Assembly (NCBI RefSeq): GCF_902459775.1
Contig: NZ_CABPSQ010000004.1
Coordinates: 124,001-188,000 of the forward strand
Direction: 5' to 3'
DNA from: Pandoraea captiosa
GTDB lineage: Bacteria > Pseudomonadota > Gammaproteobacteria > Burkholderiales > Burkholderiaceae
Length of the DNA: 64,000 nucleotides
Below are positions 40,653-48,991 of the stretch, piece by piece. Numbering within the stretch: position 1 is the first letter of the stretch; the number at the start of each line of letters is the position of its first letter. The position numbers and the translations under genes were made by a program. Under the pieces are notes generated by a model. The model was not told the origin of the DNA, did not search any database, and was given only the letters and a program-made list of their open reading frames with translations.

Positions 40653-41027
40653 ATGAAACTGGAAGGCGGACGAGGCCGTGCAGTCACGCGGGTGGCTTCC
40701 GACGCAGGGTGGCGCAATGGGAGCAACGCAAAGCGCCATGATCCACCGCGTGCATCGCATCGGGGCTCGCGCGAGTCGCGCACCGATGATCACGACGACG
40801 GCGCGAGACATCGCAACCTGTCGGCGCGTGAGAATGAAGTGTTTCACATGCTGGTCGACGGCCTGGCCGTCAATGAGGTCGCCCACGCGCTGCATCTGAG
40901 CGGGCGGACGGTCGAGTCTCACGTCGCGCATATTCTGCATAAGCTCGCGCTCGGCGACAGCGCGGAACTGATCGGCTACGCCGTAAGGCATGGGCTGATC
41001 GACGAAGGGGGCGAGGGCGTTGTCTGA
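40653..41027 (+). CDS. Short LuxR-type helix-turn-helix protein
   Basis: A 124-residue protein. The C-terminal half is a clear GerE/LuxR DNA-binding domain (LSARENEVFHMLVDG, then VNEVAHALHLSGRTVESHVAHILHKL). The N-terminal 60 residues are basic and look disordered (rich in Arg, Asp and Ser), with no receiver or autoinducer domain. The start is the ATG at 40653, preceded by a perfect AAGGAGGT at 40641-40648. An in-frame opening to 40389 is less likely. It follows the cyclase gene by 285 nt on the same strand, so a functional link is possible but unproven. Confidence 0.8.
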   Translation: MKLEGGRGRAVTRVASDAGWRNGSNAKRHDPPRASHRGSRESRTDDHDDGARHRNLSARENEVFHMLVDGLAVNEVAHALHLSGRTVESHVAHILHKLALGDSAELIGYAVRHGLIDEGGEGVV

Positions 41028-41444
41028 GGTGTCTTCCCGGACATCGTCAGCGTGAAGCGGGTCCTCACATTTCGGTTCAATCCGGCACGTCGCCAGGGGT
41101 CATTCCGATCGTGGCGACGTGTCCGTCGTAGGGCCGCGCGCGCCCGGTGGCCGGTTCTGCTTCCCGAGCGGCATTCGCGCACCTCGTCCCGAAAAATTCC
41201 AAATTGCCTTGCCGATGCCTTACGGACCAATCGGGTTCGTATTGACGCCCGACGCGATTGCGCAGTCGGTGATAAGGTACCGGCTCGACAACATTTCCAG
41301 GGTGGCGAGCGCCAACATTGCTTTGGCGTTCCCATCACGATGCGAACGAAATGCGCGCGGCGCTGCGCGAGTGCGCGAACGTGTGAGCGTCGGCGCAATA
41401 ACCGATTACTGATAACCGAAAACCGAGAACCGAGGACAGACACG
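41028..41444 (+). other. 417-nt intergenic region upstream of the quinone oxidoreductase gene
   Basis: No gene is supported. An open frame runs through it into the downstream gene but has no protein character. Just before the start codon (about 41398-41437) the DNA is a low-complexity run of ataaccga, aaccgaga and similar steps. The rest shows nothing I can name. Confidence 0.5.
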
Positions 41445-42449
41445 ATGAAGGCCATCGAAATTACCCAGTACGGCGCTCCTGAAGTGCTCAAACTCACCGA
41501 GCGGCCGCGTCCCGAACTCAAGCCGGGCGAAGTGCTCATCAAGGTAAGTGCGTCGGGCGTGAATCGCCCCGACGTCCTTCAGCGCATCGGGCAGTATCCC
41601 GTGCCGCCGGGCGCCTCGGATCTGCCGGGGCTCGAAGTGGCGGGGGAGATCGTTGAGGGGGCGCTCGACGGTGCCGACAATCGCTGGGGCCTGAAGATCG
41701 GTTCGCGCGTGTGCGCGCTCGTGCAGGGTGGCGGCTACGCAGAGTATTGCACCGCGCCGCTCGCACAAGTGCTGCCGGTGCCGCAAGGGCTCTCGGATGT
41801 CGAAGCGGCGTCGCTGCCCGAAACCTTCTTCACGGTCTGGAGCAACGTGTTCGATCGTGCCCGTCTGGGTGAGACCGAGTCGGGCGAGAAGGAAACCCTG
41901 CTGGTGCAGGGCGGCACGAGCGGTATCGGCGTGACGGCCATTCAACTGGCCACGGCGCTGGGGCATCGGGTGTTCGCAACGGCCGGTTCGGAAGACAAGG
42001 CGCGCGCTTGCGAGGCGCTGGGTGCTGAGCGCGGCATCAATTATCGGACCGAAGACTTCGTCGCTGTGACGAAGGAACTCACGAAGGATCGCGGTGTGGA
42101 TGTCGTGCTCGACATGGTGGGCGGCGACTATCTGCCCCGTGAAGTGCAGGCGCTCGCGTTCGACGGGCGCATTGCGATCATCGCGCTGCTCGGTGGCAGC
42201 AAGGCAACGCTCGACATGGGCGCGCTTCTGCGCCGCCGCCTGACGGTCACGGGCTCGACGCTGCGTCCGCGCTCGGTGGCATTCAAGGCGGCGATCGCGC
42301 AGAACCTGCATGACAAGGTCTGGCCGTTGTTTGCCGCAGGCAAGATTCGTCCGGTGATTTATCAGACATTCCCTGCCGAGCAGGCCGACAAGGCCCACGC
42401 GTTGATGGAAACGAGCACGCACGTCGGCAAGATCGTGCTGACCTGGTAA
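41445..42449 (+). CDS. NAD(P)H-quinone oxidoreductase (zinc-free MDR superfamily, PIG3-like)
   Basis: A 334-residue medium-chain dehydrogenase/reductase. NRPDVLQRIGQYPVPPGASD and LPGLEVAGEIVEG are typical of the PIG3/quinone-oxidoreductase branch, and the nucleotide-binding motif is LLVQGGTSGIGVTAIQLA. No catalytic zinc ligands are seen. It probably reduces quinones one electron at a time using NADPH. The start is the ATG at 41445 with GAGGACA 9 nt upstream. tpiA follows with its own promoter. Confidence 0.92.
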   Translation: MKAIEITQYGAPEVLKLTERPRPELKPGEVLIKVSASGVNRPDVLQRIGQYPVPPGASDLPGLEVAGEIVEGALDGADNRWGLKIGSRVCALVQGGGYAEYCTAPLAQVLPVPQGLSDVEAASLPETFFTVWSNVFDRARLGETESGEKETLLVQGGTSGIGVTAIQLATALGHRVFATAGSEDKARACEALGAERGINYRTEDFVAVTKELTKDRGVDVVLDMVGGDYLPREVQALAFDGRIAIIALLGGSKATLDMGALLRRRLTVTGSTLRPRSVAFKAAIAQNLHDKVWPLFAAGKIRPVIYQTFPAEQADKAHALMETSTHVGKIVLTW

Positions 42450-42530
42450 GCGCGTATTGCGGGATTTGCCGGGCAATACCGCGCGAAAACCCCATTTCAT
42501 GCGGTTTTGCTCGGCACAAAGTCGCCGAAA

Positions 42531-42560
42531 TTGACCCCCATGCCCCGGACGCACTAGAAT
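42531..42560 (+). promoter_or_regulatory. Sigma-70-type promoter upstream of tpiA
   Basis: TTGACC (42531-42536), an 18-nt spacer and TAGAAT (42555-42560), 37 nt before the tpiA GTG. This is one of the two best promoter matches in the window. Confidence 0.7.
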
Positions 42561-42597
42561 GAGAGGTTTTTCGTCCATACGCATTGGGGGATAAGGC

Positions 42598-43398
42598 GTG
42601 ACAACTGGTACCGCAGCTTCGGCTCGCACCATCAGCCGCAAGGCTGGCAAGCTCGTCGTGGGCAATTGGAAACTGCATGGCAGTCTGGCCGGCAATGAGG
42701 CGCTGCTGGGCGACCTGCTGGCGTCGCCCGTGCTGAGCGCGCCGGGCGTGACTGCGGCCGTTTGTGTGCCGTTCCCCTATCTCGCGCAATGTCAGACCCG
42801 CCTCTCGGGGCAGGTGCTGGGCTACGGCGCGCAAGACGTCTCGGCGCAAGTGAATGGCGCGTTCACCGGTGAAGTCGCCGCGCAGATGATTGCGGAGTTC
42901 GGTGCGCGATTCGTCATCGTGGGGCACTCGGAGCGTCGCGCTTATCACGCGGAGACCGATGCGGGCGTGGCGGCCAAGACGCTGCGCGTGCTCGAAGCCG
43001 GCATGACGCCGATCGTGTGTATCGGGGAAACGCTGGCCGAACGTGAGGCGGGCGAGACGGTGGCAGTGGTTTCGCGTCAGCTCGATGCGGTCCTCGCCGT
43101 GCTGACGGTCGAGCAGGCTGCGCAGATCGTCGTGGCTTACGAGCCTGTTTGGGCGATCGGCACGGGCAAGACGGCAACGTCGACCCAGGCGCAGGAAGTG
43201 CACGCCCATCTGCGCTCGCTGCTGCGTGCGAAGGGTGAGGCGGTGGCGGATGTGGCGGTGTTGTACGGCGGCAGTGTGAAGCCTGACAACGCGGCGGAAT
43301 TGTTCTCGATGGCGGACGTCGACGGTGGTCTGATCGGCGGGGCGGCATTGAAGGCGGTTGATTTTCTGGCGATTTGCGAGGCGGGTCTGTCGCGATGA
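42598..43398 (+). CDS. tpiA: Triosephosphate isomerase
   Basis: Interconverts dihydroxyacetone phosphate and glyceraldehyde-3-phosphate. It has 266 residues from a GTG at 42598. An N-terminal extension of about 18 residues precedes the conserved [10 protein letters not shown]. The catalytic lysine (NWKLHG), histidine (IVGHSERR) and glutamate ([13 protein letters not shown]) and the phosphate loop [10 protein letters not shown] are intact. secG follows 92 nt downstream, the common tpiA-secG order. A stem-loop at 43404-43425 after the stop lacks a T tract. Confidence 0.97.
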   Translation: MTTGTAASARTISRKAGKLVVGNWKLHGSLAGNEALLGDLLASPVLSAPGVTAAVCVPFPYLAQCQTRLSGQVLGYGAQDVSAQVNGAFTGEVAAQMIAEFGARFVIVGHSERRAYHAETDAGVAAKTLRVLEAGMTPIVCIGETLAEREAGETVAVVSRQLDAVLAVLTVEQAAQIVVAYEPVWAIGTGKTATSTQAQEVHAHLRSLLRAKGEAVADVAVLYGGSVKPDNAAELFSMADVDGGLIGGAALKAVDFLAICEAGLSR

Positions 43399-43490
43399 CG
43401 CCAACGCCGTTCGCTGTAACGGCGTGAAATAAGTCATGACGCAGTGCATCAAATTCGCTGCAAATTGGATTCTTCTATACGGGTGATGAG

Positions 43491-43859
43491 ATGGGGTTGT
43501 TGAAAACGTTGTTGATCGTGGTGCAGGTGCTTTCCGCGCTGGGCATCATCGGTCTGGTGTTGTTGCAGCATGGCAAGGGCGCCGACATGGGCGCGGCATT
43601 CGGCAGCGGTTCGTCGGGGAGTCTTTTCGGCGCTTCGGGGTCCGCCAACTTCCTCTCGCGCACCACGGCTGCACTGGCTGCAGTGTTCTTCGTGACCACG
43701 CTGGGCCTGACTTACCTTGGTTCGTACAAGCCGGCGTCAAACATCGGTGTCCTTGGTAATTTGCCTGCGGCAACCGCGCCTGTTGCGGGGTCTGCACCTG
43801 CTGCTGCCAGTGCTGCGGTGCCGGCGTCGGCAGCGAATCCGCAGGACGTGCCGAAGTAA
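43491..43859 (+). CDS. secG: Preprotein translocase subunit SecG
   Basis: Small subunit of the SecYEG channel. It has 122 residues and two membrane helices: LLKTLLIVVQVLSALGIIGLVLLQ at the N-terminus and TAALAAVFFVTTLGLTYL (about 62-80). Between them is the conserved GKGADMGAAFGSGSSGSLFGASGSANFL loop. The C-terminal tail is Ala/Pro-rich. It lies just upstream of the tRNA-Leu gene, as in many proteobacteria. Confidence 0.95.
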   Translation: MGLLKTLLIVVQVLSALGIIGLVLLQHGKGADMGAAFGSGSSGSLFGASGSANFLSRTTAALAAVFFVTTLGLTYLGSYKPASNIGVLGNLPAATAPVAGSAPAAASAAVPASAANPQDVPK

Positions 43860-43945
43860 CGCGGAAGTATCGCGGAAGTCATGCGGCACACGTCTGTGAC
43901 AAGTAATACGTTGTAAAGAAAGTTGAAAAAAATTCGAGTTGTGCA

Positions 43946-43974
43946 TTGAACAAAATGCTGAAGAGCGCTACTAT
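43946..43974 (+). promoter_or_regulatory. Promoter of the tRNA-Leu gene
   Basis: TTGAAC (43946-43951), a 17-nt spacer and TACTAT (43969-43974), 49 nt upstream of the tRNA 5' end, within an AT-rich stretch. Confidence 0.65.
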
Positions 43975-44023
43975 AGCGGTCTTGAAGCGATTCGTAAGTG
44001 ACAGCGGATTGCAGACTATGAAT

Positions 44024-44108
44024 GCCGACGTGGTGAAATTGGTAGACACGCTATCTTGAGGGGGTAGTGGCGAAAGCTGTGCGAGTTCGAGTCTCGCCGT
44101 CGGCACCA
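44024..44108 (+). tRNA. tRNA-Leu (anticodon GAG)
   Basis: An 85-nt tRNA. The acceptor stem is GCCGACG/CGTCGGC with discriminator A and an encoded CCA. The anticodon stem CTATC/GGTAG encloses the loop TTGAGGG, so the anticodon is GAG. A long variable arm (TGGCGAAAGCTG region) marks a class II tRNA, and the T-loop GTTCGAGTC is standard. It has its own promoter upstream and terminator downstream, between secG and nuoA. Confidence 0.97.
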
Positions 44109-44118
44109 CAGTTCTACG

Positions 44119-44159
44119 ATGCCAGCCTTGCGTTTATGCTTTGGCTGGCATTTTATTTT
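44119..44159 (+). terminator. Intrinsic terminator after tRNA-Leu
   Basis: ATGCCAGCC (44119-44127) pairs perfectly with GGCTGGCAT (44143-44151) and is followed by TTTATTTT. It separates tRNA transcription from the nuo operon. The remaining 79 nt before nuoA show no clear promoter. Confidence 0.88.
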
Positions 44160-44238
44160 GTGCTCACCGTTCATCCGCTTTCCGGTCCCCACACCATCGA
44201 CGAGAGCGGTTCTTTGAACTAACCGAAAGAGGGTAGAG

Positions 44239-44598
44239 TTGAACCTCGGAACCTATTATCCCGTCCTGCTGTTTCTCTTGGTAGGTGGCGGTCTTGGGGC
44301 GGTCCTGATTGGCGTCGGTAAATTCCTCGGCCCCAATAATCCCGACAGCGAAAAACTCTCTCCGTACGAGTGCGGCTTCGAGGCTTTCGAAGACGCGCGC
44401 ATGAAGTTTGATGTGCGCTACTATCTCGTCGCCATCCTTTTCATCCTGTTCGATCTCGAAACCGCATTTCTGTTTCCGTGGGGCGTCGCCCTGCGCGATA
44501 TCGGCTGGGTGGGCTTTATCTCCATGATGGGTTTCCTGCTTGAACTGCTCGTCGGTTTCGTTTTCCTCTGGAAGCGCGGTGCGCTCGACTGGGAATAA
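44239..44598 (+). CDS. nuoA: NADH-quinone oxidoreductase subunit A
   Basis: Small membrane subunit of complex I. It has 119 residues and three membrane helices, with the conserved [20 protein letters not shown] loop between helices one and two. It starts with TTG at 44239 ([17 protein letters not shown]) preceded by AGAGGGTAGAG. First gene of the nuo operon. Confidence 0.95.
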   Translation: MNLGTYYPVLLFLLVGGGLGAVLIGVGKFLGPNNPDSEKLSPYECGFEAFEDARMKFDVRYYLVAILFILFDLETAFLFPWGVALRDIGWVGFISMMGFLLELLVGFVFLWKRGALDWE

Positions 44599-44646
44599 GA
44601 CCGTCAACGTAATTGGCAGCATTGCAGAAGGATTCAGGGTAAGCAT

Positions 44647-45126
44647 ATGAGCATCGAAGGGGTTTTGCGCGAAGGGTTCGTCACCACCACGGCTGACAAA
44701 CTCATCAACTGGACGCGCACGGGTTCGCTGTGGCCGATGACGTTCGGTCTCGCCTGCTGTGCCGTCGAAATGATGCACGCCGGCGCGGCGCGCTACGATC
44801 TGGACCGGTTTGGCGTGGTGTTTCGCCCGAGCCCGCGTCAGTCGGACGTGATGATCGTGGCCGGAACGCTGTGCAACAAGATGGCGCCGGCGCTGCGCAA
44901 GGTGTACGACCAGATGGCCGAACCGCGCTGGGTGATCTCCATGGGGTCGTGCGCCAACGGCGGCGGCTACTATCACTATTCCTACTCGGTGGTGCGCGGT
45001 TGCGATCGCATCGTGCCGGTCGACGTCTACGTGCCGGGCTGTCCGCCGACGGCCGAGGCGCTGGTCTACGGCATCATCCAGTTGCAGTCGAAGATCAAGC
45101 GGACTGCGACGATCGCGCGTAAATAA
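44647..45126 (+). CDS. nuoB: NADH-quinone oxidoreductase subunit B
   Basis: Peripheral-arm subunit holding iron-sulfur cluster N2 next to the quinone site. It has 159 residues. The cluster cysteines are seen in LACCAVEMM (tandem pair), MGSCANGGG and [10 protein letters not shown]. It lies 48 nt after nuoA and 12 nt before nuoC. Confidence 0.97.
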   Translation: MSIEGVLREGFVTTTADKLINWTRTGSLWPMTFGLACCAVEMMHAGAARYDLDRFGVVFRPSPRQSDVMIVAGTLCNKMAPALRKVYDQMAEPRWVISMGSCANGGGYYHYSYSVVRGCDRIVPVDVYVPGCPPTAEALVYGIIQLQSKIKRTATIARK

Positions 45127-45138
45127 CCGCTACCGCCC

Positions 45139-45738
45139 ATGTCTAAACTAGAACAACTCAAGACCACCCTGCAAAACGTGCTTGGCACCCGTGCCGAGCA
45201 GTTGGTGGAAGCCCTCGACGAGCTCACGCTCACTGTCAAGGCTAGCGACTATCTCGAAGTGGCGCGCACCCTGCGCGATCATCCCGAGCTGAAGTTCGAG
45301 CAGTTGATGGACGTTGCCGGGCTCGACTATTCGGCATATGGCGATGGCGCCTACGACGGTCCGCGCTACGCCGCCGTCTCGCATCTGCTCTCGCTTACCC
45401 ACAACTGGCGCCTGCGCGTGCGCGTGTTCGCACCGGAAGACGATCTGCCGGTCGTGGCATCGCTGATCGATGTGTGGAGTTCGGCGAACTGGTTCGAGCG
45501 CGAAGCATTCGATCTGGTCGGTATCGTGTTTGAAGGTCACCCGGACCTGCGCCGTATTCTCACGGACTACGGTTTCATCGGTCACCCGTTCCGCAAGGAC
45601 TTCCCGACGTCGGGCTATGTCGAGATGCGTTACGACCCGGAGCAGAAGCGAGTGATCTACCAGCCGGTGACGATCGAGCCGCGCGAAATCACGCCGCGCA
45701 TCATCCGCGAAGAGCATTACGCCGGTCTGAAACATTAA
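45139..45738 (+). CDS. nuoC: NADH-quinone oxidoreductase subunit C
   Basis: The 30-kDa-type subunit of the peripheral arm, 199 residues. The conserved ERE(A)[18 protein letters not shown] segment (residues 120-145) is present. It is a separate gene here, not fused to nuoD as in E. coli. 9 nt precede nuoD. Confidence 0.96.
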   Translation: MSKLEQLKTTLQNVLGTRAEQLVEALDELTLTVKASDYLEVARTLRDHPELKFEQLMDVAGLDYSAYGDGAYDGPRYAAVSHLLSLTHNWRLRVRVFAPEDDLPVVASLIDVWSSANWFEREAFDLVGIVFEGHPDLRRILTDYGFIGHPFRKDFPTSGYVEMRYDPEQKRVIYQPVTIEPREITPRIIREEHYAGLKH

Positions 45739-45747
45739 GGTGGCCTT

Positions 45748-47001
45748 GTGGCAGACATCAAGAATTACACCCTGAACTTCGGTCCGCAGCACCCGGCAGC
45801 ACACGGCGTGCTGCGTCTGGTGCTCGAACTGGACGGCGAAGTGATCCAGCGCGCCGATCCGCATATCGGCCTGTTGCACCGCGCGACCGAAAAACTCGCC
45901 GAATCGAAGACGTTCCTTCAGTCCGTGCCGTACATGGATCGTCTCGATTATGTGTCGATGATGTGCAATGAGCACGCATACGTCATGGCGATCGAAAAGC
46001 TGCTCGGCGTGGACGTGCCGATTCGCGCACAATACATCCGTGTGATGTTCGACGAGATCACGCGCGTGCTGAACCATCTGATGTGGATCGGCTCGCACGC
46101 GCTCGACGTGGGCGCGATGGCGGTGTTCCTGTACGCCTTCCGTGAGCGCGAAGATCTGTTCGACGTGTACGAAGCCGTCTCGGGTGCCCGTATGCACGCG
46201 GCTTACTACCGTCCGGGCGGCGTGTATCGCGATCTGCCGGACACGATGCCGAAATATCGTGCGTCGAAGATTCACAACGAGCGCGCCATCAAGAAGATGA
46301 ACGAAGCACGGGAAGGCTCGTTGCTCGACTTCATCGAAGACTTCGCCATTCGTTTCCCGAAGTGTGTCGACGAGTACGAAACGCTGCTCACCGACAACCG
46401 TATCTGGAAGCAGCGTCTGGTCGGTATCGGTGTGGTGTCGCCCGAGCGCGCCATGCAACTCGGCTTCTCCGGCGCGATGCTGCGCGGTTCGGGCATTGCC
46501 TGGGACTTGCGCAAGAAGCAGCCGTACGAAGTGTACGACCGCCTGGATTTCGAGATTCCGGTGGGCAAGGAAGGCGATTGCTACGACCGTTATCTGGTGC
46601 GCGTGGAAGAAATGCGCCAGTCGGCCAGCCTGATCCGCCAGTGCGTGAAGTGGCTGCGTGCGAACCCGGGTCCGGTGATCACCGACAACCACAAGGTAGC
46701 ACCGCCCTCGCGCGTCGAGATGAAGTCGAACATGGAAGAGCTGATTCACCACTTCAAGCTCTTCACGGAAGGCTTCCACGTGCCCGCGGGCGAGACGTAC
46801 GCCGCAGTCGAGCACCCGAAGGGCGAGTTCGGCATCTACCTGGTGTCGGACGGCGCGAACAAGCCGTACCGCCTCAAGATTCGTGCGCCGGGCTTTGCCC
46901 ACCTTTCCGCGCTCGACGAGATGGCGAAGGGTCACATGATTGCAGACGCTGTCGCGATCATCGGAACCCAGGACATCGTGTTCGGCGAGATCGATCGCTA
47001 A
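45748..47001 (+). CDS. nuoD: NADH-quinone oxidoreductase subunit D
   Basis: The 49-kDa-type subunit that forms the quinone-binding pocket with NuoB. It has 417 residues from a GTG at 45748. The conserved [15 protein letters not shown] and [13 protein letters not shown] motifs are near the N-terminus, and the C-terminus ends in the typical DIVFGEIDR. The stop is followed at once by a strong hairpin and a 171-nt gap, the largest in the operon. Confidence 0.97.
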   Translation: MADIKNYTLNFGPQHPAAHGVLRLVLELDGEVIQRADPHIGLLHRATEKLAESKTFLQSVPYMDRLDYVSMMCNEHAYVMAIEKLLGVDVPIRAQYIRVMFDEITRVLNHLMWIGSHALDVGAMAVFLYAFREREDLFDVYEAVSGARMHAAYYRPGGVYRDLPDTMPKYRASKIHNERAIKKMNEAREGSLLDFIEDFAIRFPKCVDEYETLLTDNRIWKQRLVGIGVVSPERAMQLGFSGAMLRGSGIAWDLRKKQPYEVYDRLDFEIPVGKEGDCYDRYLVRVEEMRQSASLIRQCVKWLRANPGPVITDNHKVAPPSRVEMKSNMEELIHHFKLFTEGFHVPAGETYAAVEHPKGEFGIYLVSDGANKPYRLKIRAPGFAHLSALDEMAKGHMIADAVAIIGTQDIVFGEIDR

Positions 47002-47008
47002 ATGCGCA

Positions 47009-47037
47009 GCGGGCGCCTCAGGCGCCCGCGAGTTTTA
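47009..47037 (+). terminator. Terminator-like hairpin inside the nuo operon (nuoD-nuoE)
   Basis: GCGGGCGCC (47009-47017), loop TCA and GGCGCCCGC (47021-47029) form a 9-bp GC stem 8 nt after the nuoD stop, followed by GAGTTTTATT. The T tract begins 3 nt after the stem, so termination is likely partial. It may lower expression of nuoE onward or act as an mRNA-stabilising or processing structure. Confidence 0.6.
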
Positions 47038-47172
47038 TTCGGCAGGGTTTCGCAGGTCGATACCATTGCCGTTTCCAGTAGCCGTGCCAGTAGTGCGTGG
47101 GCAGTCGACAACATCGGCGCGCCCGCGCTGGCACGAGCGGGGATAACGTTTTAGAAAACAGTCGGATCGGAA

Positions 47173-47673
47173 ATGCTTTCTCCCGAAGCCCTGAAGAAAA
47201 TCGACCGTGCCGTTGCCAAATACCCTGCCGAGCAGAAGCAGTCGGCGGTGATGCACGCGCTTGCCGTTGCGCAGGTCGAAAAAGGCTGGTTGTCGCCCGA
47301 AGTGATGCAATTCGTGGCGGACTACCTCGAAATGCCCGCCGTCGCGGTGCAAGAGGTCGCAACCTTCTACACCATGTTCAACACGAGCCCGGTGGGCAAG
47401 TTCAAGTTGACCGTGTGCACGAACCTGCCTTGCCAGCTCACGCGTGGCGAAGAGATGGCCAAGTACCTGAAGGAGAAGCTGGGCGTCGAGTATGGCGATA
47501 TCACGCCCGACGGCCTCTTCACGGTCAAGGAAGGCGAGTGCATGGGCGCTTGCGGCGATGCCCCCGTCATGCTGGTGAACAACCATCGCATGTGCGGCTT
47601 CATGAACGAAGAAAAGGTCGACGCGCTCATCGATGAGCTCAAGGCCAAGGGCGCTGCAGGAGAGAAAGCATGA
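47173..47673 (+). CDS. nuoE: NADH-quinone oxidoreductase subunit E
   Basis: The 24-kDa-type subunit with [2Fe-2S] cluster N1a. It has 166 residues. Cluster cysteines are in VCTNLPCQL and [10 protein letters not shown]. The C-terminus overlaps the nuoF start by 4 nt (ATGA). It begins after the 171-nt gap following nuoD and has only a weak ribosome-binding site (GATCGGAA). Confidence 0.96.
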   Translation: MLSPEALKKIDRAVAKYPAEQKQSAVMHALAVAQVEKGWLSPEVMQFVADYLEMPAVAVQEVATFYTMFNTSPVGKFKLTVCTNLPCQLTRGEEMAKYLKEKLGVEYGDITPDGLFTVKEGECMGACGDAPVMLVNNHRMCGFMNEEKVDALIDELKAKGAAGEKA

Positions 47674-48962
47674 CGTCGCTGCACAACCGTCACATCAAGC
47701 CCTTGATTCTTGCCGATCTGAACGGCGAGAACTGGCATCTGGAAGATTACGTCAAGCGCGGTGGTTACCAGCAGCTCGCCCGTATTCTGAAGGAAGGCAT
47801 CACGCCGGAGCAGGTCATTGCCGACGTCAAGGCGTCGGGCCTGCGCGGTCGTGGAGGCGCAGGCTTCCCGACCGGCCTGAAGTGGAGCTTCATGCCGCGC
47901 GCGTTCCCGGGGCAGAAGTACCTCGTCTGTAACTCGGACGAAGGCGAACCCGGTACGTTCAAGGATCGCGACATCCTGCGCTACAACCCGCACGCGCTGA
48001 TCGAAGGGATGGCCATCGGTGGTTATGCCATGGGCATTACGGTGGGCTACAACTACATCCACGGTGAAATCTACGAAGTGTACGAACGCTTCGAAGAGGC
48101 TCTGGAAGAAGCGCGCGCAGCCGGTTATCTGGGCGACAACATTCTCGGCACGGACTTCTCGTTCCAGTTGCACGCACACCATGGCTATGGCGCGTACATC
48201 TGCGGCGAAGAAACGGCGTTGCTCGAGTCGCTCGAAGGCAAGAAGGGACAGCCGCGTTTCAAGCCGCCTTTCCCGGCGAGCTTCGGTCTGTACGGCAAGC
48301 CCACGACCATCAACAACACCGAAACGTTCGCTGCGGTTCCGTTCCTGCTGGCCACCGGCCCGCAGCAGTATCTGGAACTGGGCAAGCCAAACAACGGCGG
48401 CACCAAGATCTTCTCGGTGTCGGGCGACGTCGAGCTGCCGGGTAACTACGAAGTGCCGCTGGGCACGCCGTTCTCCGAATTGCTCGAACTGGCCGGCGGC
48501 ATGCGCGGCGGCAAGAAGTTGAAGGCGGTGATTCCTGGCGGGTCGTCGGCACCGGTGGTGCCGGCCGGGCTGATGATGGAAACCACGATGGACTACGACA
48601 GCATCGCGAAGGCGGGTTCGATGCTGGGTTCGGGCGCCGTGATCGTCATGGACGAGACGCGCTGCATGGTGAAGTCGCTGCTGCGCCTGTCCTACTTCTA
48701 CTACGAAGAATCGTGCGGTCAGTGCACGCCTTGCCGTGAAGGTACCGGCTGGCTGTGGCGCGTGGTCAATCGTATCGAGCATGGTGAAGGCCGCAAGGAA
48801 GATCTGGACCTGCTCAACTCGGTGGCCGAGAACATCATGGGCCGTACCATTTGCGCGCTGGGCGACGCCGCAGCGATGCCGGTGCGCGGCATGCTCAAAC
48901 ACTTCTGGGACGAGTTCGCCTACCACGTCGAGCACAAGCATTGCTTGGTCGGCGCTCACTAA
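47670..48962 (+). CDS. nuoF: NADH-quinone oxidoreductase subunit F
   Basis: NADH- and FMN-binding 51-kDa-type subunit with [4Fe-4S] cluster N3. It has 430 residues. The nucleotide-binding segment is [18 protein letters not shown], followed by [14 protein letters not shown]. The N3 cysteines are in [13 protein letters not shown] with the fourth in GRTICALGD. Coupled to nuoE by a 4-nt overlap. Confidence 0.97.
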   Translation: MTSLHNRHIKPLILADLNGENWHLEDYVKRGGYQQLARILKEGITPEQVIADVKASGLRGRGGAGFPTGLKWSFMPRAFPGQKYLVCNSDEGEPGTFKDRDILRYNPHALIEGMAIGGYAMGITVGYNYIHGEIYEVYERFEEALEEARAAGYLGDNILGTDFSFQLHAHHGYGAYICGEETALLESLEGKKGQPRFKPPFPASFGLYGKPTTINNTETFAAVPFLLATGPQQYLELGKPNNGGTKIFSVSGDVELPGNYEVPLGTPFSELLELAGGMRGGKKLKAVIPGGSSAPVVPAGLMMETTMDYDSIAKAGSMLGSGAVIVMDETRCMVKSLLRLSYFYYEESCGQCTPCREGTGWLWRVVNRIEHGEGRKEDLDLLNSVAENIMGRTICALGDAAAMPVRGMLKHFWDEFAYHVEHKHCLVGAH

Positions 48963-48991
48963 TCCCTTTTGACGCTTGGCATTGAACCGCT

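Noticed and set aside
41052-41444. An upstream extension of the quinone oxidoreductase frame
   Set aside because: The translated extension is Arg-rich and unlike the family. The conserved N-terminus MKAIEITQYG begins at 41445 with a ribosome-binding site.
47002-47154. A 50-codon open frame between nuoD and nuoE starting on the nuoD stop
   Set aside because: No ribosome-binding site, start codon beside a strong hairpin, Arg/Ser-rich sequence with no family. Kept only as a remark in the nuo-gap finding.
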